A stretch of 64,000 nucleotides of DNA, taken from contig NZ_JACHJV010000001.1 of NCBI RefSeq assembly GCF_014203855.1, forward strand, positions 6,386,001 through 6,450,000, in the 5' to 3' direction. The translations under genes and the position numbers were made by a program. How positions within the stretch are numbered: the first letter of the stretch is position 1; every line of letters begins with the position of its first letter. Shown here one piece after another: positions 15,765-23,359 of the stretch. This stretch comes from Kitasatospora kifunensis (lineage in GTDB: Bacteria > Actinomycetota > Actinomycetes > Streptomycetales > Streptomycetaceae). A model generated the notes under the pieces. That model was not told the DNA's origin and did no database searches. It worked only from the letters and a program-made list of their open reading frames with translations.

Positions 15765-16382
15765 TCAGGCTTTGAGCAGGTACCAGCCTCCGAGGCCGCT
15801 GCAGAAGCTCGCGCTGAAGGTGCCGGCGCGGTAGCCGGCCGGAATGGGCTGGTAGGGGCACATGTACAGGCCGACCCGGGCGAGCTGCATGTACCACGAA
15901 CCGATGTTGCCGCAGCCGGAGCTGATGTGGCCGGTGTCCACGTAACCGGGTGGGATCGGCGAGCCCGCACAGGTCCACTGGCCGTCGCGGGCCAGCTGCA
16001 TGAACCAGGAGTCGATGCCGCTGCAGCCAACGGCATTGTGAAGGGTGAGGACGTAGCCGGGCGGGATCGGCGAGGTGGCGCAGGTCCAGATCCCGTCCCG
16101 CACGGGCTGGTCGAACCAGGCGCCGGCGCCGTTGCACCCGTTCGGCTCGTGCAGGGTGACCACGTAGCCCGGCGGTATGGGTGTGCCGGGGCAGGCCCAG
16201 AACCCGCCGGACGCGTGAGGGGTGGCGGCCGGCGCCGCCAGGGGCGCCGCGCTGGCCGCGCCGGTTGCCGTGCCGGTGAGGACGGCCACCAGCAGTGCGA
16301 CCACACCCACCATCGCGGCGAGTCGGCTGCTGACCGCCGCCAGTAATGAACGACCGAGCAGGTGGCGATAGTTGATGTTCAC
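15765..16382 (-). CDS. Secreted protein of four 37-residue disulfide-type repeats
   Basis: Exported protein of 205 aa, not assigned to any family I know. After a Sec-type signal ('LAAMVGVVALLVAVLTGTA', then 'ASAAPLAAPA') come four repeats at about residues 60-96, 97-133, 134-170 and 171-205. Each follows the pattern W-x-C-x(3)-PIPPGYV-x(9)-C-x(5)-W(F/Y)-x-Q. The two Cys of each unit are exactly 19 residues apart (64/83, 101/120, 138/157, 175/194), implying one disulfide per unit. The GTG at 16382 is chosen because the signal sequence begins shortly after it; the earlier ATG would add a soluble, unlikely leader. The fourth repeat is the most diverged. Confidence 0.75.
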   Translation of the reverse strand: MNINYRHLLGRSLLAAVSSRLAAMVGVVALLVAVLTGTATGAASAAPLAAPAATPHASGGFWACPGTPIPPGYVVTLHEPNGCNGAGAWFDQPVRDGIWTCATSPIPPGYVLTLHNAVGCSGIDSWFMQLARDGQWTCAGSPIPPGYVDTGHISSGCGNIGSWYMQLARVGLYMCPYQPIPAGYRAGTFSASFCSGLGGWYLLKA

Positions 16383-16511
16383 TTCACACCGGTCCAATCG
16401 ACGGGTCCACGAAGCGTCGTGGAGCTGACATGACCATAGTGGGAACCGATGCGTCTGGTCATCACTAAAAGGACACATCATCAACCTGGTCGAAACCGGT
16501 ATGACGGATAG

Positions 16512-16721
16512 TCAGACAGCGCCGAAGTGGCCGTTCTTGACTGCGGTGATGAAGGTGGCGAAGGCGGTGGTGGGGAAGAGGAGGGCGGGTTGGTGGGGGT
16601 TCTTGGAGTCCCGGACGGGGACGATGCCGGGGCAGTCGGGGGCGATCTCCACGCAGGTGCCGCCGTTGCCGCTGTGGCTGGACTTGAACCAGGTGGCCTT
16701 GGCGAGGTCTAGGTCAGTCAT
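16512..16721 (-). CDS. DUF397 small protein (copy 1)
   Basis: 69-aa protein with the DUF397 signature: 'ATWFKSSHSGNGGTCVEIAP', then 'IVPVRDSKNPHQPALLFP' and a C-terminal 'FATFITAVKNGHFG'. DUF397 proteins pair with Scr1/WhiJ-type HTH regulators in Streptomyces and are thought to antagonise them. This copy is separated from the second DUF397 gene by a terminator-like hairpin and shares a 44-nt identical block with it, so it arose by recent duplication or has been converted. Confidence 0.9.
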   Translation of the reverse strand: MTDLDLAKATWFKSSHSGNGGTCVEIAPDCPGIVPVRDSKNPHQPALLFPTTAFATFITAVKNGHFGAV

Positions 16722-16902
16722 GACAGCGGATTCTTCCGTGCCTCGCGGGGCGGTACAAGGGCGCCTGTGGACCGGCCTGATGATCAGTCAGGCCGGTCCG
16801 GCGGGTGGATCAGACGGTCCCGAACTGGCCGTTCTTGACGCCGGTGATGAAGGCGGTGAAGGCGGTGGTGGGGAAGAGGAGGGCGGGTTGGTGGGGGTTC
16901 TT
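16561..16902. repeat. Two 44-nt identical blocks inside the DUF397 genes
   Basis: Positions 16561-16604 and 16859-16902 are identical over 44 nt, 298 bp apart in direct orientation, with high similarity on both sides. They encode the 'SKNPHQPALLFPTTAF' region of each DUF397 protein. Confidence 0.9.
16769..16799. terminator. Hairpin between the two DUF397 genes
   Basis: Perfect 12-bp stem GGACCGGCCTGA / TCAGGCCGGTCC with a 7-nt loop, 11 bp after the stop of the upstream DUF397 gene (minus strand). Confidence 0.8.
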
Positions 16903-17022
16903 CGAGTCACGGACCGGCACCATCCCCGGGAATCCAGGGGCTACTTCGATGCATGAGCCGCCGTTGTCGCTGTACGAGGCTTTGAACCAGGAAGCGCCGG
17001 TCAGGTCTACGGGAGTGATCAT
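16810..17022 (-). CDS. DUF397 small protein (copy 2)
   Basis: 70-aa DUF397 protein: 'ASWFKASYSDNGGSCIEVAP', 'MVPVRDSKNPHQPALLFP', 'FTAFITGVKNGQFG'. It lies directly downstream of the HTH regulator and its first 116 nt overlap that gene in another frame. Its GAAAGGAAC ribosome site is inside the regulator's coding sequence. In known WhiJ/AbaA-like loci the DUF397 protein relieves the partner HTH repressor; the same is likely here. Confidence 0.9.
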   Translation of the reverse strand: MITPVDLTGASWFKASYSDNGGSCIEVAPGFPGMVPVRDSKNPHQPALLFPTTAFTAFITGVKNGQFGTV

Positions 17023-17860
17023 GTTGCAGTTCCTTTCGTGCCTTGCGGATCAGTGTCAGAGATGCAGCCTGGGGCAGCGCTTCAACCTGTAGCCGATCGT
17101 AGTCCGTCTCCCATGCCTTGACAGTCTCAGGATCCCGCACTACATAGCCACGCTCCAGTGATTCGGAGTAGCCGACAACTGCCCGGTCTGTGAAGGTCAG
17201 GAGCGTCACGAACACCCGGAATGGTGCGTGCTCAGCGAGTGCGAGCGGTGCTACCTGAACGATCACCCTTGGACGTTGCGCTAGCTCCTCAAGATGCTCC
17301 AGCTGGCCCAGCATCACTGCTTTCCCGCCAACCGGACGGTGAATGCAGCTCTCGTCCAGCACGGCGTGGACGAGAGGCGGGGTCGGTCGGTTGAGTAGCC
17401 GCTGGCGGGTGGCCAGGAACTTCAAACGCTCCTCTGCCTGCGCGGAAGTGACGCTGCCACGTTGCACAGCTGCCGCTGCCAGGGCGGCTGCGTACGCCGG
17501 AGTCTGGAGTAGCCCCGGGATGATGCTGGGCTCGAAAACCCTGATCTCTGTGGCCCGAGCCTCCTGGGCCGCGTGGTCCGGGAAGCCCTCCAAGAGTGCA
17601 GAGTTCCTGATTCCCCACCACATCACTTCCAGCGTCGCTCCGGTTCCCAGTGCGGCATCCGCCGACTGTGCGAACCGCAGGGTCGGAAACTTGAGAGCGG
17701 TTTCGACCCCGGAGATGTGGGTGTGCGAGTAGCCCATACGTTCGGCTAGATCGGGCTGTGACCACCCACGAGCCTCTCTTGAGCTGCGAAGTTGCACCCC
17801 AAAGGCAGCGCGTGGTGATGACTGAGCGTCAAGTTTCTTTCGATTCAAGGCAGCTCCCAT
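16907..17860 (-). CDS. HTH/DUF5753 (Scr1/WhiJ-like) regulator with a probable extended C terminus
   Basis: DNA-binding regulator of 317 aa. The N-terminal Xre-type HTH reads 'LRSSREARGWSQPDLAERMG' and 'YSHTHISGVETALKFPT'. The DUF5753 ligand domain shows 'EIRVFEPSIIPGLLQTPAYA', 'RQRLLNRPTPPLVHAVLDES' and 'PRVIVQVAPLALAEHAPFRV'. Family members end near 'ALIRxAxxEL', which here corresponds to codon 278. Codon 279 is CAA (17026-17024), one transition from TAA, and beyond it 38 residues of basic, unfamily-like sequence are read while overlapping the DUF397 gene. A lost stop codon is the simplest explanation. Confidence 0.88.
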   Translation of the reverse strand: MGAALNRKKLDAQSSPRAAFGVQLRSSREARGWSQPDLAERMGYSHTHISGVETALKFPTLRFAQSADAALGTGATLEVMWWGIRNSALLEGFPDHAAQEARATEIRVFEPSIIPGLLQTPAYAAALAAAAVQRGSVTSAQAEERLKFLATRQRLLNRPTPPLVHAVLDESCIHRPVGGKAVMLGQLEHLEELAQRPRVIVQVAPLALAEHAPFRVFVTLLTFTDRAVVGYSESLERGYVVRDPETVKAWETDYDRLQVEALPQAASLTLIRKARKELQHDHSRRPDRRFLVQSLVQRQRRLMHRSSPWIPGDGAGP

Positions 17861-17952
17861 GTTTCCGTGGCGCTCTGAAAAGTTGAAACCTCCCGGAGCC
17901 TACGGGACAGTTGCAGCGCTCGGTAGTGGAACGACTACACAAAGGAGTTGCC

Positions 17953-18234
17953 ATGCCCGCGTACCCGGCATCCCCCACCACCGTCTACCGTCCCCAAGTC
18001 GGCCAGCTGGTAGCCGACTTGGCCCATCACGGTAGACAAGGCATCTACATGGACACCCTGGGTGGCCGCGCCTACCTTCGCCCGAATGGGGGAGGGTGCG
18101 AGTGGGACACGGACCCCGATCGGCTCGAACCTGTGCCCGAGGCAACGGGTTTGGCGCCCGTCAGCCAGCGACGCAACGCCACCCGCTGCGCCGCCGACGT
18201 CCAGCTGCCGGAAGCCCCGGAGTCAGCAGCATGA
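17953..18234 (+). CDS. Conserved small protein of a WhiJ/NUDIX-type locus
   Basis: 93-aa cytosolic protein without a recognised domain. Notable stretches are 'YRPQVGQLVADLAHHGRQGI', 'YMDTLGGRAYLRPNGGGCEW' and 'DTDPDRLEPVPEA'. AAAGGAG lies six bases before the ATG at 17953. It is divergent from the HTH/DUF5753 gene, so it may be its regulatory target. Its stop overlaps the next start by 4 nt. Small proteins like this one recur beside WhiJ-type regulators, but I do not know their role. Confidence 0.8.
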   Translation: MPAYPASPTTVYRPQVGQLVADLAHHGRQGIYMDTLGGRAYLRPNGGGCEWDTDPDRLEPVPEATGLAPVSQRRNATRCAADVQLPEAPESAA

Positions 18235-18410
18235 ACTACATCGGTCCACCCTCGCCGCCGCCCCCGCCCCCGCCCGTCCCCGGCTGCCAGGAGTGCGCCC
18301 GTCTGGTCGCCAAGGAGCGGGCGGACAAAGCCAACGGTGACGAAAGCGGCGCCGTCGACGCCCGCGTGCTGCGCCGCCAGCACGGTCTGCAGCACACCAC
18401 GTGCACCTGA
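18231..18410 (+). CDS. Small Pro- and Cys-containing protein
   Basis: 59-aa ORF starting with ATG in an ATGA overlap with the previous gene. A poly-proline segment (residues 7-15) is followed by 'GCQECARLVAKERADKANGD' and ends in Cys-Thr, with a CxxC that could bind metal. It is the middle gene of a three-gene operon leading into the NUDIX-like gene. No family is recognised. Confidence 0.7.
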   Translation: MNYIGPPSPPPPPPPVPGCQECARLVAKERADKANGDESGAVDARVLRRQHGLQHTTCT

Positions 18411-18439
18411 ACAACCAGCGCAACCGCAAGGAGGGCCAG

Positions 18440-18940
18440 ATGCCCTGGGATCGTACGCAGTTCACCACCCCGCCGCGCCGCCGGATCGCCGGTCAGGCCG
18501 TGCTGATTCACCCTCAGGACCGGACCGTGCTGCTCCTGGAGCTGGCCCACCATCCCTGTCTCGCCCTGCCCGGCGGGCACAGCCGCTCGGACGAGGAGCC
18601 CCGGGCGACCGTGCTGCGTCTCGTCCGGGCCCAGCTCGGCCTCGCGCTGCCGTTCACCGGCGCCGATCTGGCGACCGTCGACTACTCGCGCGCCAAGCCC
18701 GAGGCCGGCGTCTGCGAGGGCTACAACTTCGTCTTCGCCCGTGAACTCACCCTCGCCCAGGCCGTCATGGCCCGCCCCCATGAGGCTGCGGGGCCCGAGC
18801 TACGCGCCATTCACTGGGTCAGGGTCGCGGAGCTGCCCACGGTCTGCGCGGACTACCACGTGCGGCGCGTCACCGAGGCGGCGAGCTGGCTCGCGGACGC
18901 CGCCTCGGCGGTCCTGCTCAACAACGGTGCGCTGGCCTGA
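18440..18940 (+). CDS. NUDIX-fold protein with a degenerate Nudix box
   Basis: 166-aa protein with a NUDIX fold: 'RRRIAGQAVLIHPQDRTVLL', 'HHPCLALPGGHSRSDEEPRA' and 'ELRAIHWVRVAELPTVCADY'. The Nudix box begins correctly (G46-x5-E52) but the catalytic R-E-U-x-E-E-x-G-U is R60-L-V-R-A-Q-L-G-L, so all three helix glutamates are missing. Hydrolase activity is therefore doubtful and a ligand-binding or regulatory role is more likely. The ATG at 18440 has AAGGAGGG six bases upstream. It is the last gene of the operon beside the WhiJ-like regulator. Confidence 0.82.
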   Translation: MPWDRTQFTTPPRRRIAGQAVLIHPQDRTVLLLELAHHPCLALPGGHSRSDEEPRATVLRLVRAQLGLALPFTGADLATVDYSRAKPEAGVCEGYNFVFARELTLAQAVMARPHEAAGPELRAIHWVRVAELPTVCADYHVRRVTEAASWLADAASAVLLNNGALA

Positions 18941-19000
18941 GCCTGCCGTCGGCAGCGCTGGGTCGGTTCGCTTCGGGCTCTTGGGGGAGCCCGCCGTGTC

Positions 19001-19513
19001 CTACAACGGCTTCCTGTCGAGGGAGGCAGGGGTGGCGCAGTGCTGGTCGCCGCCGGTCAGGTCGTCGCGGACCAGGGCGAGGAGTTGGGTGAGCTTCGAG
19101 CGCCGGGAGTCGTTGAGCGAGCGAAAGAGCTCGTCCTCCGCCTCCTGCTGCGCGGCTGACGCGGCTCGCAGCCGCTGCCGCCCGGCGTCGGTCAGCCCGA
19201 CCAGGTGGCGGCGCCGATCGCGCGCATCACGAGTACGCGCCACCAGCCCTTCGGCCTCCAGGGGATTGAGCAGGGTGACGAGCACGCTGGCCGCGCTGTC
19301 GGTCTCGGTCGCCAAGTCGGTCTGCGCCAGCGGGCCGCGATCGTGAAGCAGCCCGAGGACGTGGAACTGCCGGGGTGTCAGGCCATGGGTGGTGTGGGCC
19401 TCCCGCAGCCGACGCATGGCCTCGTGTCCCAGCAGGGCGAGCATGAGGCCGGGGCTGTCACGGTGCTCGTCGAGCAGGGCCGGGCCGGAGGTGGAGGAGG
19501 AGTTCGAGATCAC
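19001..19513 (-). CDS. MarR-family transcriptional regulator
   Basis: 170-aa winged-helix regulator beginning with GTG. The core reads 'HGLTPRQFHVLGLLHDRGPL', 'AQTDLATETDSAASVLVTLL' and 'LVARTRDARDRRRHLVGLTD'. It is divergent from an SDR oxidoreductase gene; the 124-bp gap carries the perfect palindrome ATGAAT-G-ATTCAT at 19565, a plausible shared operator. The inducer is unknown. Confidence 0.87.
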   Translation of the reverse strand: MISNSSSTSGPALLDEHRDSPGLMLALLGHEAMRRLREAHTTHGLTPRQFHVLGLLHDRGPLAQTDLATETDSAASVLVTLLNPLEAEGLVARTRDARDRRRHLVGLTDAGRQRLRAASAAQQEAEDELFRSLNDSRRSKLTQLLALVRDDLTGGDQHCATPASLDRKPL

Positions 19514-19564
19514 CGCTTCACTTTAGCTCACGAGATCGTGTAGCTTCCTCAACGAATTAGATGC

Positions 19565-19577
19565 ATGAATGATTCAT
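19565..19577. promoter_or_regulatory. Palindrome in the marR/SDR gap
   Basis: ATGAATGATTCAT is a perfect 6+1+6 palindrome in an A/T-rich patch between the divergent MarR (19513) and SDR (19638) starts. This fits a MarR-family operator by size and position. Confidence 0.5.
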
Positions 19578-19637
19578 GGGGCGTAGGTTTCCGGTCCGCC
19601 GCACGCCATCGCCCTTCAGCCGAGCCGATGGAGCACC

Positions 19638-20444
19638 ATGCCTTCCGCTGACCCCACCCCGCTCGCCGATCCAAGTGCCGACCTCGGTCTGCACGGTGCA
19701 CGCGCCGTCGTCACCGGCGGAACCCGCGGCGTCGGTGCCGCCACCGTGCGCCGGCTGACCGCGGCCGGCGCACACGTCGTCGCTGTCGCCCGCAACCAGG
19801 CCCCGGTGCCCACCGGCGTACGTCTGGTGACCGCCGACCTGACCACCGCCGACGGAGTCGCGGCGGCGGCGATGGCCGCGCTCGATCACCTGGGTGGCAT
19901 CGACGTGCTCGTCGACAACGCCGGACGCAACACCCAGGTCCCCGACGGCGTCCTCGCCGCCACGGACGACGACTGGCAGGCGAACCTCGACGCGAACCTG
20001 TTGTCCGTCGTCCGCCTCGACCGCGCGCTCGTGCCGCACATGACCGCCCAGGGCCACGGCGCCGTCGTGCACGTGTCATCGAACGCCGCCCGCTACCCCC
20101 AACCCAACGGCGCCCCGTACGCCGCCGCCAAGGCTGCCCTCAACGCCTACAGCAAGAGCCTCGCGCTCGCCTGCGGCCCGCACGGCGTGCGCGTCACCGC
20201 GGTCATGCCTGGAGTCATCGAGACCGACGCCGTCGAAGCCAGCCTGCGGCAGGCAGCCGAACGCACCGGCCGTGACCTGGAGGCCATCCGGAAGGAGTTC
20301 CACCAGCGCCTCGCCGCCCCGCTCGGCCGCCCCGGGCAGCCCGAGGAGGCCGCCGAGCTGATCGCCTTCCTTGCCTCCCCGCGCGCCTCCTACCTCACCG
20401 GCATCGCCGTCTCGGTCGACGGCGGCATCCTGCCGACCCTCTGA
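19638..20444 (+). CDS. SDR-family oxidoreductase
   Basis: NAD(P)-dependent short-chain dehydrogenase of 268 aa. The cofactor motif is 'AVVTGGTRGVGAATVRRL', followed by 'DVLVDNAGRN', the catalytic 'HVSSNAARYPQPNGAPYAAA' with the S..Y-x-x-x-K set (YAAAK), and 'SYLTGIAVSVDGG' at the C terminus. A typical length for the classical SDR group. Probably under control of the divergent MarR. The substrate is not predictable. Confidence 0.9.
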   Translation: MPSADPTPLADPSADLGLHGARAVVTGGTRGVGAATVRRLTAAGAHVVAVARNQAPVPTGVRLVTADLTTADGVAAAAMAALDHLGGIDVLVDNAGRNTQVPDGVLAATDDDWQANLDANLLSVVRLDRALVPHMTAQGHGAVVHVSSNAARYPQPNGAPYAAAKAALNAYSKSLALACGPHGVRVTAVMPGVIETDAVEASLRQAAERTGRDLEAIRKEFHQRLAAPLGRPGQPEEAAELIAFLASPRASYLTGIAVSVDGGILPTL

Positions 20445-20497
20445 CGCACGACAGCCTCTACCTCTACCGTCCGGACGAACGCCCGCACGCGGCCTGC

Positions 20498-20914
20498 TCA
20501 CCCAAGGCGGCGCCTGGCAGCGAAGCGGCGTGCGAGTCCCGGGACAGCGGCGCCTGCCATGAGCGCGGCGAGCGGTATGACGACGTCCAACCAGGGACTC
20601 CGGACGGGTTTGTACGTGGCGGCGCCGTCCTTGATCTCGATGAAGCCGCGCGGCTTGGCCCTGACGCCGCCGCCTCCGCCGCCGCCCTCGCCGGTCGTGG
20701 CCGCTCCGGCCCCGCGTCCCGTGGCGCCGCCGAAACCGAAGCCGATGGCGACCTCGGCGACCGGGATGACGGTGACGCCCTCGGCGGTGACGGGCTCGCC
20801 GTAGACGACCGTCGCCGAGGCCCGGCTGCCGATCTCCTCCACCAGGTGCTCCAGTTGGGAGGCATGGGTGGCGGTCAGGGGCGCCGGCCGGGTGGAGCCG
20901 TCCGAGTCTGTCAC
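20498..20914 (-). CDS. GerW (YtfJ-like) family protein
   Basis: 138-aa protein of the GerW/YtfJ family, named after a Bacillus spore germination protein. Signature stretches are 'ATVVYGEPVTAEGVTVIPVA' and 'EVAIGFGFGGATGRG', a Gly-rich linker, then 'GFIEIKDGAATYKPVRSP' and a C-terminal hydrophobic helix 'LDVVIPLAALMAGAAVPGLA' that should anchor it in the membrane. It starts with GTG overlapping the stop of the dehydrogenase gene upstream (4 nt), so the two are coupled. The role in actinobacteria is unknown. Confidence 0.82.
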   Translation of the reverse strand: MTDSDGSTRPAPLTATHASQLEHLVEEIGSRASATVVYGEPVTAEGVTVIPVAEVAIGFGFGGATGRGAGAATTGEGGGGGGGVRAKPRGFIEIKDGAATYKPVRSPWLDVVIPLAALMAGAAVPGLARRFAARRRLG

Positions 20915-21804
20915 CGGGCGCCGCCTGCCGGGCCCCGGCGCCGCGACGTCTCGGCGAGGGCGGCCACGTCGCGCTCCCCGTCGCCGTGCGCGATGCCCTC
21001 CAGCAGGGCGTCACGCAGCACGCTCGCGATCGGCAGCGGGACGCGGGCCTCAGTGCCGGCGTCCAGCGCGAGCTTCACGTCCTTGAGGCCGAGCACCAGC
21101 CGGAACGCGGCCGGGTCGTACCGCCGTTCGGCGATCAGCGCGCCGTAGCCCGCGTAGACGGGCCCGGGGAAGAGCGTGCCGGCCAGCAGCTCCACCAGCT
21201 GGTCTGCCGCAAGGCCGTTGGCCTCGGCCAGCGCGGTCGCCTCGGACAGCGCCTCGATGGCCGAGATCAGCACGAAGTTGGCACTGACCTTCGCCACGTT
21301 CGCCACCTCGGGCCGCTCGCCCAGGCGGTAGGTCTGTCGACCCATCGCCTCGAACAGCGGTGCCACCCGATCGAGCAGTGAACTCTCGCCCGCCGCGAGG
21401 ATGCTGAGATTGCCCGCCGCTGCCACGTCGTTACGGCCCAGTACCGGCGCGGCGACGTAGCCGATCCCGTGCCGCTGGTGCAGCTCGGCCGCCCGGCGCG
21501 CCAACTCCGGCGAGACGGTGGCCATGTTGACGTGCACGGTGGCGCTCGCCCCGGCCAGCAGCTGCTCGTCCAGCAGTCGGGAGGTCACCGCCGCGTCGTC
21601 CGCGAGCATCGAGACCACCACGTCGGCGGCCATCGCCTCGGCCACCGTCGCCGCAGCCTGCGCACCCAGGGCGACCAGCGCAGCCACCGGTTCGGGGGAG
21701 CGGTTCCAGACCCGCACCCGGTGGCCGGCCTTGACCAGCTGGGCTGCCATCTCGCGGCCCATGGAGCCCAGTCCGATGAATCCGACATCCAGTCCGGCGG
21801 TCAA
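20911..21804 (-). CDS. NAD(P)-dependent beta-hydroxyacid dehydrogenase-type oxidoreductase
   Basis: 297-aa enzyme of the 6-phosphogluconate/3-hydroxyisobutyrate dehydrogenase superfamily. It shows the Rossmann start 'DVGFIGLGSMGREMAAQLVK', 'VNMATVSPELARRAAELHQR', the 'APVLGRNDVAAAGNLSILAA' substrate loop and the catalytic-helix 'KVSANFVLISAIEALSEATA' with Lys. The start is TTG 21804, preceded by GAGGAGG six bases upstream, just before the protein core; the longer frame to 21939 carries unrelated residues. It is read first in an operon with the GerW gene. Confidence 0.87.
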   Translation of the reverse strand: MTAGLDVGFIGLGSMGREMAAQLVKAGHRVRVWNRSPEPVAALVALGAQAAATVAEAMAADVVVSMLADDAAVTSRLLDEQLLAGASATVHVNMATVSPELARRAAELHQRHGIGYVAAPVLGRNDVAAAGNLSILAAGESSLLDRVAPLFEAMGRQTYRLGERPEVANVAKVSANFVLISAIEALSEATALAEANGLAADQLVELLAGTLFPGPVYAGYGALIAERRYDPAAFRLVLGLKDVKLALDAGTEARVPLPIASVLRDALLEGIAHGDGERDVAALAETSRRRGPAGGAR

Positions 21805-21952
21805 GAGGTGCCTCCTCGCGTTCGATTCTGACGTTCCGTCACCAGTCCTCTCGATCCTAAGCCCCGACGCCGGACAGCAGTGCATGGACGCGGTGCCACA
21901 CGTCGGCGATCTCGCCCGGCTCGCGACGTACCGCACCATCCTGGAACAGGCC

Positions 21953-22480
21953 CTAGTCGCCGAGGATCCGCTCCCACAGCAGCCCGTCCCGCCAGCTCCC
22001 GTCGAGAAAGATCGAGGAGTGCGCGATGCCGTACGGACTGAACCCGTTGCGGCGCAGCACCCGCTGCGACGGCAGATTCTCCAGGTTGGTGGACGCCTCG
22101 GCGCGGTGCAACCCGAGTTCGTCCGTCATCACCTGAAGTGCAAGCCCGAGGGCACGCCCGGCGTGCCCTTGATTCTGGGCGACGCCGGCGATCCAGTATC
22201 CGACCGAGCCACGGCGCAGGTGCGGCTGCGGCAGGATGCCTCCGACGGTGACCTGCCCGATCACCTGGTCGTCGGCGAGCACAACGCCCGGCCAGACCGT
22301 GCCGGCCCGGTATCCGGCCAGCAGCTTCTCGATCCGCTCCGCCTGGCCCTCCGGGGTGAAGAACTCGGCCGGCTGGGCCGGTTCCCACGGCCGGAAAGCC
22401 TCGACGTCCCGCACCCGATGTGTGGCGATCGGGGCGGCGTCGGTGGACTCAATCAGGCGGATACTGGTGCGGCTGCGCAT
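21953..22480 (-). CDS. GNAT N-acetyltransferase, RimJ type
   Basis: 175-aa acetyltransferase. The key stretch 'VGYWIAGVAQNQGHAGRALG' contains the acetyl-CoA loop, followed by 'HRAEASTNLENLPSQRVLRR' and 'NGFSPYGIAHSSIFLDGSWR', which are typical of ribosomal-protein S5 alanine acetyltransferase relatives. The ATG at 22480 has GAGGA upstream. Divergent from a methyltransferase gene across 147 bp. Confidence 0.87.
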   Translation of the reverse strand: MRSRTSIRLIESTDAAPIATHRVRDVEAFRPWEPAQPAEFFTPEGQAERIEKLLAGYRAGTVWPGVVLADDQVIGQVTVGGILPQPHLRRGSVGYWIAGVAQNQGHAGRALGLALQVMTDELGLHRAEASTNLENLPSQRVLRRNGFSPYGIAHSSIFLDGSWRDGLLWERILGD

Positions 22481-22627
22481 GGGCTGATCCTCGTCGCGGT
22501 GGGTCGGATGAGACGGCAGCCTATGCGAGCGTGCCCGCGCCCCCGCGGGGTTGCAGGCCTCGCCCGGAGGCCGGGGTCGGCGACGAAATCCGTGGCCGCG
22601 TCGTGGTGGCGGAGGCATACTGTCGCG

Positions 22628-23347
22628 ATGTACTCCGATGCCGATGCAGCCGCGTTGTACGACCACCTCAACCCGTGGGGCTCCAGCGACGACTTCTACC
22701 TGTCGTTCGTGCTGGACGCCCCGTCCGTCCTGGACATCGGTTGCGGCACGGGAACGCTGCTGCACCGCGCGCGCGAAGCCGGACACACCGGCCGACTGTG
22801 CGGACTGGACCCGGACACCGCGGCGCTCGCCCGAGCACGGCGCCGCGGCGACATCGAGTGGATCGAGGGCAGGGCCGCGGATGTGACCTTGAAGGCGGAG
22901 TTCGCACTTGCCGTCATGGCGGGCAACGCGTTCCAGGTGTTCGTCCATGACGACGAGCTGCGCACGTCGCTGGCCGCGATCCGCACGGCCTTGGCCGTTG
23001 GCGGGCGGTTCGTGTTCGGCACCCGCAACCCGCGGGCGCGAGCGTGGGAGGAGTGGAACCCGTCGAACCCCTTCGACGTCGTCGACCACGCCGGCCGCCC
23101 CTTGCGCATGATCTACCACGTCGAATCCGTCGTCGGTGACGTGGTCACCTTCACCGAGACCACGGCAACCCGCGAGGGCGAGCCCCTGCGCACCGACCGG
23201 GCGAGCCTGCGCTTCCTGGGCACCGACCAGATCGAAGCCTTTCTCGGCAAGGCGGGCTTCAAGGTCGAGAGTTGGTACGGCGACTGGGAATCAGGCCCGC
23301 TCGGTGCCGCGAGCGAGGAGATCGTCGTGGTCGCCCGAGCGGTTTGA
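22628..23347 (+). CDS. Class I SAM-dependent methyltransferase
   Basis: 239-aa methyltransferase. Motif I is 'VLDIGCGTGTLLHRAREAG', followed by 'GLDPDTAALARARRRGDIEW' and 'FALAVMAGNAFQVFVHDDEL'. The C-terminal half ('TDQIEAFLGKAGFKVESWYG') resembles small-molecule methyltransferases of the UbiE/Methyltransf_25 type. The ATG at 22628 marks the start of the coherent domain; the frame upstream of it is not coding. The acceptor is unknown. Confidence 0.85.
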   Translation: MYSDADAAALYDHLNPWGSSDDFYLSFVLDAPSVLDIGCGTGTLLHRAREAGHTGRLCGLDPDTAALARARRRGDIEWIEGRAADVTLKAEFALAVMAGNAFQVFVHDDELRTSLAAIRTALAVGGRFVFGTRNPRARAWEEWNPSNPFDVVDHAGRPLRMIYHVESVVGDVVTFTETTATREGEPLRTDRASLRFLGTDQIEAFLGKAGFKVESWYGDWESGPLGAASEEIVVVARAV

Positions 23348-23359
23348 CCTGGTCGGTCT

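Noticed and set aside
21518..22627. N-terminal extension of the methyltransferase gene back to 21518
   Set aside because: It overlaps two minus-strand genes and shows no family similarity; the domain starts at ATG 22628.
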